Positions 7,701 to 15,100 of a DNA stretch of 16,004 nucleotides are shown here, piece by piece. Origin of the DNA: Pinguiococcus pyrenoidosus (lineage: Eukaryota > Sar > Pinguiophyceae > Pinguiochrysidales > Pinguiochrysidaceae); NCBI GenBank assembly GCA_019677205.1, contig JAAMXY010003351.1, positions 1 through 16,004 on the forward strand, in the 5' to 3' direction. The notes beneath the pieces are model-generated. The model worked only from the letters and a program-made list of their open reading frames with translations, had not been told where the DNA came from and did not search any database. The position numbers and the translations under genes were made by a program. The stretch's first letter is position 1. Every line of letters starts with the position of its first letter.

Positions 7701-8615
7701 GTGCAGATCGAGTATCTGGTCTGCGAGGACAGCCTCGACGACGTCCTTTGGCCGCTGGTGCGTGGAAAGTGCCGGATGCTTGGGGAGATGATCGAGGGTG
7801 AAGACGCCGAGGACGATCTTGCCCACCAAGACCGCGCCGAGGATCAGGATGGCAACTCCCCTGCCCCGGACAGCGCGAAGGAAGCAGGCGACAATGTCGA
7901 GGTCATCGACGTCGATGCGAAACCGAGCGCGGCGGGGCACAGCGGCTCTGGTACTGGAGGTTTCGATGGCGTCCTGAAGGAGTTGGGCCGAGAGGCATTT
8001 GCGGAGGCCTTCAAGGCCTCTTCTGCTGGCGGCTCCTTCAAGGCCGACGGCGAAGCAGATCAAGAGGACGCTGCGGAAGAGTTCGAAGAAAGGTGCGGTC
8101 TTGCTGCTCTCTGGATGTGGGAATCGCTTGACAAACTAAGCAGTCGTTGCTCGACTCATCGCAGAATGGCCGAGATCGAAAGAGAGGAGGAAGAGAGCGC
8201 GGAGGACGAAGAGTCAGAAGTAGGCGACGAAGAGGAAGACAGCGACGACGACAGCCAAGTTGAGATCATCGGAAGCAGGATGGTGAGCGGCCCCTCCGCA
8301 GTAAACGGCCAGGTGCCGATGCACCGCAGCGCTTCCGCCTACGGCGGGCCGCATGCAGGGCAGTACGCGCATCCCCACATGGCAGCCTTGGCGGCTTGCG
8401 GTGGAGTTCGCGTGGCCCAGGCGATGCAGGGCGCAAGGAGCGAGCACGCTCTTCAACCACAGCCATTCCTGCCGCTGGCGAGCTCGGAGGCCTCGGGAAG
8501 TGCGTCCGCTGGAAAGCCTGTTGTCTTTGACTTGGTAGACGACGACGACGACGACGATGATGATGGTGATGATGGTGGTGATGGTAATGGTGATGATAAT
8601 GATGATCAAGACTGA
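4762..8615 (+). CDS. SMARCAL1: SMARCAL1/HARP-type SNF2 annealing helicase
   Basis: Exons 4762-4956, 5304-5824, 5899-6939, 7016-8092 and 8165-8615 give 1094 residues. Enzymes of this family use ATP to rewind RPA-coated single-stranded DNA and remodel stalled replication forks in the nucleus. In order: a low-complexity N-terminus with an NVP repeat (near residue 100); a HARP-like domain (SLYFSLKSTKRFAVQPIG through RRYTNLLQAFAAA) at about 125-225; then the SNF2 core. Core motifs are FQLEGVRF, ADDMGLGKTIQAIA (Walker A near 280-288), ICPTSAKWHWKDEI, IADECHFLKN (DExH box, 443-446), FLLSGTP, VMLRRRKRVILKQLPPKR, and LSITAAGVGITLTKATHV with QAEDRAHRIGQT (near 806) in the second lobe. An acidic insert of about 65 residues separates motifs Ia and II, and a basic insert (RRQQKMKERKAREKRRK) lies between lobes. 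The tail ends in nine Asp and further Asp/Gly and holds SUMO-interaction-like motifs. Introns are 347, 74, 76 and 72 nt; the last is in frame and stop-free, so it could be retained. No canonical RPA-binding helix was recognised at the N-terminus. ZRANB3 is the nearest alternative, but no NZF or HNH motif is seen. Confidence 0.88.
4957..5303 (+). other. Long first intron of the SMARCAL1-like gene
   Basis: At 347 nt this is the longest intron in the window. Donor GTAGGT after codon 65 and acceptor TTTTACCCCCAG restore frame at VYSPAYAQ. It contains a GCTTGAGAT/GCTGCTGCTG-type microsatellite at about 5064-5107. I looked for snoRNA C/D boxes in the right order and did not find a convincing pair. 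Confidence 0.7.
5385..5426 (+). repeat. Coding 9-base tandem repeat (Asn-Val-Pro)
   Basis: CCCAACGTG is repeated four times without mismatch and followed by a partial CCCAAC. It encodes PNVPNVPNVPNVPN in the linker ahead of the HARP-like domain of the helicase. Identical codons across units indicate a recent expansion. Confidence 0.95.
8541..8609 (+). repeat. GAC/GAT trinucleotide tract encoding an Asp-rich C-terminus
   Basis: A run of GAC codons passes into GAT/GGT/AAT codons and encodes the Asp-rich end of the SMARCAL1-like protein (residues 1070 to about 1092). It is an expandable trinucleotide tract within the last exon. Confidence 0.85.
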
Positions 8616-8735
8616 AAACTTGCTCAAAAGCGAAAAAGCGAATGAACGAATGAATTCGAACGAATGAACGAATGAATTCATGAGTTCAGTCTTATCAGGT
8701 GTCATGCCCACAAACTGATTTGAATTTTTGTCGTC
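8616..8735. other. Convergent spacer after the helicase gene
   Basis: 120 bases separate the helicase stop from the stop of the minus-strand gene. It holds the 19-base direct repeat at 8639-8679 and no canonical AATAAA. Confidence 0.5.
8639..8679. repeat. Two 19-base direct repeats, period 22
   Basis: CGAATGAACGAATGAATTC occurs at 8639-8657 and at 8661-8679 with a 3-base spacer. Each unit is itself built of GAAT/GAAC tetramers, so this is a compound microsatellite in the 3' region of the helicase gene. Confidence 0.9.
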
Positions 8736-9898
8736 TCAGCATGTGCATGTCTCACAAAGCTTGCCGCCGACACCTATGACATGCAAGCTGTCTAAAGAAA
8801 GAGCGCACGGTGCTGCGAGCCTGCCGCCGAGGGAAACGGTTTCCGACGCTTGGCTTTCCAAAAGCTCTGCTCGAAAGCGCTCTGCGTACGTTTGCTTGCT
8901 GCGCGAGCATGCTGACACGTGTTGCACGCTCTCCTTTCTCGTTTGGGCGCTCCCGCAAGTTGGATGGTCATGCTTGGCGCAGCAACTCACGAAAGCTTCT
9001 CCACCACATACGTCGACAGCAGGAGGTAAGACCCGGATCGCTTGGATCTCTTCGACATGCCGCTCTCCCATTTCTGTCTCGCCTTCTTCTTCTTGTGCTT
9101 CGTCTCATCCTGATGCTCATCTCGATTCTCATTCCCATTCTCATTCTCATTTTGATCCTCATTTTCGTTCTCATTCTCATTCTCATCCTCATCCTCATCC
9201 TCATCCTCATTGTCATCGCCAGCTCCCTCGTCCTCGTCCGCGCTGGCGTCCTCTTCATCCTTCGGGATCTCTCTCAAGCCCTTGGGCAGCCGCTTCGACG
9301 CCGCAAACTCTCCCCAGCTCTTGGCCTTCCCGGCGCTCGCCGCGCGGGAGCCCTTCTTGATCGGCGTCGGTCCCAGCTGCTCGTACCACCTCGGCGCCTG
9401 CAACACTCTCTCCAGGGACTTATTGGTGAGCGCCACGCCGAAGCGGCGTCGGAAGCGCAGCAGTTCGTCGTCTCGTCTACACCGATGTCTGTCCAACGCG
9501 GCGCGAAGCCGGTTCCACACGGCCTTGCGCGTGTCCTCCGGGGCTGTCCACAGCAGGTCCTTGGTCACGGAGGCGTCACTGAGGCTCGGAAGCCTCGCAA
9601 ACAGCTCTAATTCCAGGCGAAGTCGCCGATTATCCCTCTTCTTCAGCGCTTTCGTCCACGGAGACAGCCTTTCCGCAGGTATGGAGCGCCACTTGGCGTG
9701 CGCCATGGCGCGACTCTCCTCCGCTGAGAAGCCGCGAGACTGGAGCATCTGCTCCATGCGCTTCGTCCAGATGGCGCGCGCGCCAGTGGGTCCTCTGGGG
9801 AGCTGTAGAGTAGGGAGCTTCACGACCATGTGCTTCTTCACCGGCGGATTTCTCGGTAGGAAGGGCCTCTCCCATTTGGACAGAAGCTCCGAAGCCAT
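8736..9898 (-). CDS. Unrecognised protein with basic helical N-terminal half and acidic Asp/Glu/Asn tail
   Basis: I do not recognise the family. Proposed exons on the minus strand are 8991-9898 and 8736-8898, giving 356 residues. The main exon starts MASELLSKWERPFLPRNPP. Residues 40-180 are rich in Arg, Lys, Trp and Leu and look helical; the stretch FSAEESRAMAHAKWRSIPAE followed by RLSPW is reminiscent of an HMG-box-like or DNA-associated segment, but weakly. A long acidic repeat of DE and NE pairs (about residues 220-265), encoded by a hexamer-like purine microsatellite, is followed by a basic cluster (KHKKKKARQKW and SKRSKRSG) that could be a nuclear localisation signal. Without splicing the frame ends at 8987; a textbook donor GTGAGT at 8990 and acceptor GCGCAG extend it by QTYAERFRAELLESQASETV and more, across a 92-nt intron. 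A nuclear or chromatin role is a guess from composition and from an E2F-like site in its promoter. Confidence 0.65.
9110..9215 (-). repeat. Purine-rich hexamer microsatellite inside the acidic-tail gene
   Basis: On the minus strand the sequence is a run of GAGGAT, GAGAAT and related hexamers, giving alternating Glu with Asp or Asn. Interruptions (CAA, GGG, CGA codons) increase toward the 3' side, as expected for an ageing repeat. A similar tract lies at 11651-11703 on the other strand. Confidence 0.85.
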
Positions 9899-9947
9899 AG
9901 TGAGGCTGAGGAGGAGGCGTTGGCGGTGCGAAGCGCCTCTGACCAGA

Positions 9948-9962
9948 ATTTGCGGCGCAAAT
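9948..9962. promoter_or_regulatory. Perfect odd palindrome ATTTGCGGCGCAAAT
   Basis: Seven-base arms (ATTTGCG and CGCAAAT) flank a central G, 50 bases upstream of the start of the minus-strand acidic-tail gene. The position fits a core promoter element or dimeric factor site; the arms share TTTGCG with E2F-type half sites. Confidence 0.5.
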
Positions 9963-9984
9963 CAACCGAAACTTGAATGGGAAA

Positions 9985-10185
9985 ATGGCGGGAAACCCGG
10001 ATCTCTTATCAGCTGATCTCCCTTTTCAATTTCCAACCGTGTTTCCAAACTTACCTTCAGCGAATCCGCCAACGGACGTCCACCAAACCCTTCAGCTGAT
10101 GCCCTTCCGCATCCCGAATACACCCAAAATAACGATGAAGCTGGGGAAAGTAGTCCAATCGCCAGCAACCTCGGATGTCAGCTGA
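9985..10185 (+). CDS. Small open frame, 66 residues, doubtful
   Basis: An ATG frame starting MAGNPDLLSADLPFQFPTVF runs to a TGA at 10183-10185. The peptide is Pro/Leu/Thr-rich with no signal peptide, membrane segment or known motif. It sits in a region full of candidate promoter sites and its ATG overlaps the E2F-like site, so it may be untranslated. It could also be an upstream ORF or a first exon of guanylate kinase, though no splice was found that would need it. Confidence 0.15.
   Translation: MAGNPDLLSADLPFQFPTVFPNLPSANPPTDVHQTLQLMPFRIPNTPKITMKLGKVVQSPATSDVS
9987..9995 (-). promoter_or_regulatory. E2F-like site (TTTCCCGCC on minus strand)
   Basis: GGCGGGAAA on the plus strand is the reverse of the E2F consensus TTTCCCGCC. 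It lies 89 bases upstream of the acidic-tail gene, almost the same distance as the E2F-like site from the SMARCAL1-like start, hinting at shared S-phase control. Confidence 0.4.
10009..10185. promoter_or_regulatory. Three TCAGCTGA palindromic boxes
   Basis: The 8-base palindrome TCAGCTGA occurs at 10009-10016, 10092-10099 and 10178-10185, spaced 83 and 86 bases. A fourth copy lies in the other divergent promoter at 1576-1583. The core CAGCTG is an E-box. Repeated, evenly spaced copies in one promoter suggest a real factor site. Confidence 0.45.
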
Positions 10186-10642
10186 CAAGTCAGGCCTGCG
10201 CTGGCGTTGCAGGAGAGGGCCCTCTCAACGCCCACGTGTTGCCTCTGCCTGGGATTTTCGGGATTCAACCTTGGCGGGGGTCCCCGAGGCCTCCCGTGGG
10301 TGCACCGGCCGCAGGATCCTCGGAGCCTTTTGCATCGCCCAGGAGGGCTGCAGGTGGTGCTTAGGTAAGCCGGAACAATTGGGAGGACCAGTTCCTCGAG
10401 GCATTGGGCCCCAGGAGAGCCTCTGGAGCGCGCGGCTCCAGCTTGAAATTCTGTGGGGGGTGACGGACCGAGATTCTGCAGGCAGAGGCTGTGTCGAGAA
10501 TGGGGCCCGAGTGCAGCGGCTGAGGCCCGAAGGACTTGAACTTCCAGCGGTGGTCTGCCTGGCGGCGGAGGGAAATGTTCTTGCTTGGCGTTTGAAGGCG
10601 TCTGGTGACGGCGAAGGCACATGTCAGGCGCTTAGGCTTCAG

Positions 10643-11437
10643 ATGCTTCTTCGTCGACTTACGAGGGGTCTCGCTTGCGGGACGATTGCAGGAAGCACCA
10701 TGTTGTTCCAGCGCCTGGTGATGCCCTTCGTTGGTCTGGAGGTCGTGAGGGGCCTGAGCTTCTTGCCGCCTCTCAAGCCCAGCGGCGCGAGGAGCAACTC
10801 GAGCAAGGCGCCGTCAACCAAGTTCCCCGAGCCGCTGGTGGTGTGCGGGCCGAGCGGCGTGGGCAAAGGGACGCTGATCACCAGGCTGCTGCAGACCTAC
10901 GACACCAAGTTCGGCTTGAGCACGTCGCATACGACGCGGAAGCCGCGTCCGGGCGAGCGGGACGGCTTTCACTACTTCTTTGTCACCGTGGAGGACTTCC
11001 AAGCGCAGTTGAAAGCGGGCGCCTTCATCGAGCATGCCGAGGTGCACGGCAACTTTTACGGCACGTCCGTGAATGCTGTCAAGATGGTGCGCAGCGCGAA
11101 CCGCATCTGCATCCTCGACATCGACCGCCAAGGCGTGATGGCGATGCAGTCCTCCGAAGACGTGCACTCCTGGTCACCCAAGTACCTCTTCATCGCGCCG
11201 CCGAGCATGGAAGCGTTGAAGACGCGGCTCAAGAACAGAGCGACGGAGACGCCGGAAGACCTGGCGCGGCGCTTGGGCAACGCAGAGCGGGAGATGGCCT
11301 TTGGCACCCAGCCGGGGCGTTTTGACAAGGTTTTGGTCAACGATGACGTGGATGACGCCTTCAGGGAGCTGGAAGCCACTCTCCAGGACTGGTATCCGGA
11401 CCTCTTTCCCGCGGACGTGACGGATCTGAAGAACTAG
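10643..11437 (+). CDS. GUK1: Guanylate kinase with N-terminal presequence
   Basis: The frame gives 264 residues from the Met at 10643, with no intron. Guanylate kinase phosphorylates GMP to GDP using ATP. The P-loop CGPSGVGKGT lies at residues 68-77, the GMP-binding region STSHTTRKPRPGERDGFHYF follows, and the lid segment with LKNRATETPEDLARRL and the closing helix complete the kinase core of about 190 residues. The C-terminus LFPADVTDLKN is the normal end. The extra 60 or so residues in front (MLLRRLTRGLACGTIAGS, then MLFQRLVMPFVGLEVVRGLS and a Ser/Lys-rich linker) are basic, hydrophobic and free of acidic residues at the start, as in mitochondrial or plastid presequences, so this is likely the organellar form or a dual-use form. 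Starts at 10643 or 10700 are both possible. The frame stays open 156 codons further upstream to 10175, but that stretch does not read like protein. Confidence 0.9.
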   Translation: MLLRRLTRGLACGTIAGSTMLFQRLVMPFVGLEVVRGLSFLPPLKPSGARSNSSKAPSTKFPEPLVVCGPSGVGKGTLITRLLQTYDTKFGLSTSHTTRKPRPGERDGFHYFFVTVEDFQAQLKAGAFIEHAEVHGNFYGTSVNAVKMVRSANRICILDIDRQGVMAMQSSEDVHSWSPKYLFIAPPSMEALKTRLKNRATETPEDLARRLGNAEREMAFGTQPGRFDKVLVNDDVDDAFRELEATLQDWYPDLFPADVTDLKN

Positions 11438-11650
11438 CAGCGCGCGCTGTGGAAGCGGCACAAGACGGATTCCGGAGCCGCCGCTGACCACTGCGTTTCC
11501 GGCCTGCCCGAGGAGCAATGGAGGACGTGTACGTAATGGCTAGGCCTCTCGGGCGGAAGGAGGCCAGACGACTGTCGATAAGGAGCGGGGAGCCCGAATC
11601 GCCCTCTGAGCAGGACTATTTTTTTTCCGAAGCTGTGCTTGTCGAGGGTG

Positions 11651-11703
11651 AAAGATGAGGGTGATATTGAGGATGAGGATGAGGGTGAGAATGAAGAGGA
11701 GGA
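11651..11703 (+). repeat. GATGAG-type purine microsatellite
   Basis: Imperfect hexamers GATGAG, GGTGAG, GATATT and GAATGA run across about 53 bases. The motif class matches the coding tract at 9110-9215, which has its purine strand on the opposite DNA strand. Confidence 0.75.
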
Positions 11704-12125
11704 ACGCAGTCTTCAGTTTTGTGGTGGATGGGGAAGGCTTTGGCACTCGGGAACGTTGGTTTTGTGAAGGCTTTCTTCCCGAGGCCGGTCGAGCGTTCTG
11801 ATAGGTTGCAAGGGAGCATGTCGTTCTTCTGCGTTGTGAAGCGATTCCGAGCACAGTGCCCGGTCGCCAACGCCTGCGAATCGTCAAGGATCGAAGACAG
11901 GCAACTTATGTTATGCAGGTGCTCCATTGTAACCAGGGCCTCCCCCGCGCCCGCGGCAGGAATCACCCCCGCAGCGATCGCACGATGCCGGGGCCAAAGA
12001 TCTTCCGTTAAGATCGAGCGTCAAACGAAACCTCGGCATTCTCCACATTCGCATTCCAGCGATCCGCAGAGAACCAGCGCAAAAACCCTCCTGGAAGAAA
12101 GCGACAATCCTTTTACATACTGTAT

Positions 12126-12143
12126 CTGCACTGCCCAGTGCAG
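12126..12143 (-). terminator. 18-base palindrome just 3' of the Rrp6 stop codon
   Basis: CTGCACTG-CC-CAGTGCAG has perfect 8-base arms around a 2-base centre, beginning 3 bases after the Rrp6 stop codon at 12146-12148 on the minus strand. In RNA it could fold into a stem with a small loop at the start of the 3' UTR. Labelled as a terminator-like element only by position; a role in transcript ending or stability is unproven. Confidence 0.3.
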
Positions 12144-12145
12144 CG

Positions 12146-15100
12146 TCAATGCTGGTAGCTGCGGTATGTCATGCTGCGCCCGTCTCGCTGATTTCGCCGT
12201 CCACCGCCGCCTCGGTGGTGGCCTTGCTTGGCACCCGAGTTCCTCTGCCCGCCGCGATTGAAGCCTTGGAAGGAAGGAAGGAAGAAACGAGGTCAGCGGC
12301 CTTCCCAAAACCCAGCGGCCTTCCCAAAACCTCTCGCGGCATCCCAAGACCCGCATGGCCTGCGACCTGCGGAAACCACTTTTCTGGCGTACCTTGAGCA
12401 GGCAAGAAGGGATTCGCGTTCACCTTGGGCTTCTCCCGAGGCCCTCCCGGAGCGTCTCCCTGGCCCATGGCGGCCCCCGTCCCGCCGAAGGCGCCGATGG
12501 CTGCTAGGGTGCGGTCGTACCGATTGCCGGTGTTGCCGCGATAGGCGGCGTTTGCTGTCGCATTCATCTGCGGCCGCGCGTTGCCAGCCGGGTGCCGCTG
12601 TCTCTGCTGGTTCCCATGATAGCCCACGCCGGGGCCACCACCTGCGGCCATCCCGGAGCCCTGGCCGGCCACGGGAGCGCCTCCTGCCGCGCCCATCCCC
12701 ATGCCTGGGCCACTTCCTGGCATGCCCCCCGCCGAGGAGCCCGGGCCGCCCTGATGCGCGTTGGCCACGTAGGTCTCCCGCAAGGAGTCGCGCTGCTCGC
12801 TGTTGATCCACCCAATGGCCTCCATGAAGTTGATCGTGTCCTCCTTGCTTGCGACGATTCGCTTCTCTGATGACATCTCCCGGACGATCTGCGACTGCTG
12901 CACGCCTTTGACGCCACCCTCTGCGGGCCCCCGCTTGGCAAGGAAGGCCTGCGCCTCCTCCTGAGTCATGTACTTCAACTTCTTCTTGTCCTTGTTGCGC
13001 TTCCGATTGCGGTTGCTCACGTGGTAGATCTCCTCTAAGCTCTGCGGAATCGTGGCTCCCTCGTCGGCCGCCCCGTCCGTGGTTCCGTCTGCCTCCGCGC
13101 CGTCGTCGGCCTTCGCGACGTCTGTATCCATTTCCTCCTCCCCGGTGACGATGGAGCCAAGAACCGCTTCTAAGATGTTCTTGGTGTCGGTCTCAGCGGA
13201 TTCCTCCAAGAAGTCGGCTACGCTCAAGCTAAAGAGCGGTTCTCTATTCAGGCCCTTCCGCACCGAGTCGGCCTTGGCCTCGTCGACGCCCTCCAGACGG
13301 GCCTCGTCGCCCAGTGCGAACCCGGACGCGGGCTTCAGGGAGGCCTCCGAGCCCGGCTTGGCGTCCTCCTCGACCTGGATCGACCAGCCAGCCTGGCTGT
13401 ACAGCGCTGCCGTCCCCAGCACGGGACTGGGCTGGGCAACCCTCATGGTCGGGCTCGTCGTTCCGTCAAAGGACAGGCTCGTCTCGAAGCTCGGGCCGAT
13501 GGGCGGGGGCGTGAACACGAACGGCGAGGTCGACGTGCGGAACCTGGTGAGCTCCGCGGTGTTGGCGGCGTTGAGGAGCGGCAGGGGCGTCGACGCCTGG
13601 GAAAACGCTTGGGATGATCGAGGCGGTCGAGCACCTGAAAGGATCTGCACTTCCTGCATCTCGTCGTCGAGCTCCGGGTCCGTCGGGCGCCTCCGAGGCG
13701 TCTTGAAGGTGCTCCGCAGGTCTTCGACGATGTCTCCCTCGTCCACGTCGTACTCACTGAGCACCGCGGCGATCTCGGCATCATTGCTGGTGGCCGCCGC
13801 GTTCAAGAGCCTCACCATGTGCTCCTTGTACGTCTCGACGAGCGTGGGAAGCGGAGAGAGTGCCCCCCGGAGGTCGCTCAGCTCGACATCCTCCATCATG
13901 TTCCCCTTCGAAGCTGCTTTGGCGCGGTTCTTCTCGAAGTACAGGCGGCTCAGTAGGAGCATGTTCGTCACGCTCAGCGTGTACCCCACGCTCTCATCCT
14001 CGTAGCGGGCGACAGCATCTCGCCAGTCCCACAGCGCCGCGAGGCACTTCTCCTGCAGGTCCCAGTCTAGTCTATCTGAAGGTGATTTGGGAGCGCTGCC
14101 TGCTGGCGGTCGAATCTTGCTCAGTACGCCCAGATACCCGCTCGCGTTGAAGCGTTCATGCTCATAGCGGCGCAGCGCGACCTCCTTGGAGGCTTCGAGG
14201 ACCGCCTGGACAGCCGAAGCGGAGCCCTTCGCATGCAACTCAATGCGCAGCTGGGCGTAGATGTCCAACAGGTAGAACGTGTCTGAGAGAGCGTAGCGCA
14301 TCATCTCTTCCGAGAGGGGCCGAACCCGCCAGTCGGCGAGCTGCATCTTCTTGTCCTTCTGGACGGCGCAGTGCTTCTCCAAAAGGTGCGCCAGGCTGTG
14401 GCTCTTGTAGGCAAGCTCCTGCGGATTCGCCAACGTTAGGGCCGCTCAGGTCCAGCAGCGCCCGCGCGGCACACAAGCGCGGCAGCCTTACCTTGGCGGC
14501 GATGGCGGTGTCGAAGTAGTTGACAAGGTAGAGGCCGGCGTCTCTCTGGAGCCAAATGACGTCGTGGTCAGCGCCGTGGAGCACCTTGACGAAGTTCTCA
14601 TTCATGAAAAGCTTCCCGAGATGGGCGCTCACGCGCCCGCGCAGCGCCAGCATGTCAATGACGTAGTCCTGGGCTCTCGTGGAGAGCTGCATGATGCAGG
14701 TGAGCCCGCGGAAGGACCGGAAGCTGTGGTGCTCGAGGTCCACGGCGATCTCGACCGGCTGGCCCTCGGCTGCAAGGGCCAAGACTTCGTTCACCAGGGC
14801 CTCCAGGCCCTCTTCGGTCGTCACGAACTTCAGAGATACCAAGGCCGCCTCGAAGTCCGTCCTGCGCTTCCCGGACAGGGGCGGCTGCAGCTGCGCGGCA
14901 GCGTAGCCCAGGTGCATGATTTCCCTCTCGTACGGGTGCGCAAACTGAGCTAGGTCGCCCTCGGCCTCCAGCGGCATCAGCCGGTCGTCGGGAACTTGCG
15001 GCTTGAACACGGCGAAGCGCCCGTTGTCAACGCTCATGGGAGGGAACGTGAGCTGCGGCTTGGCGATATCCACCACGGAGTCCATCAGCTCCTCGTATCT

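Larger units (their letters stand above)
9899..10642. promoter_or_regulatory. Divergent intergenic region between the acidic-tail gene and guanylate kinase
   Basis: This 744-base spacer holds the promoters of both genes. Its left part (9940-10190) is less GC-rich and carries a 15-base palindrome, an E2F-like site and three TCAGCTGA boxes, plus a small open frame at 9985-10185. Its right part (10190-10640) is GC-rich, contains a CACGTG G-box near 10231, and is open in frame with guanylate kinase without looking like protein. Confidence 0.5.
11438..12145. other. Convergent intergenic region between guanylate kinase and Rrp6
   Basis: 708 bases with no supported gene. It holds the 3' ends of both genes, a purine-rich GATGAG-type microsatellite at 11651-11703 and an 18-base palindrome at 12126-12143. 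Open frames on both strands here have no family features, and the apparent hydrophobic stretch on the minus strand is a by-product of the microsatellite. Confidence 0.5.

Noticed and set aside
8968-9258. Frames rich in Arg-Met or Ile-Leu repeats opposite the acidic tail
   Set aside because: These are other-frame readings of the hexamer microsatellite, not genes.
11540-11887. Minus-strand frame with an apparent membrane segment
   Set aside because: The hydrophobic run is the translation of the GATGAG-type microsatellite complement; the rest has no protein-like features.
12169-12392. Unspliced Rrp6 C-terminus ending at 12169
   Set aside because: The segment contains donor GTACGCC, a pyrimidine-rich acceptor and a 19-base duplication; splicing gives a compositionally fitting Arg/Gly-rich end. 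Kept as a possible isoform only.
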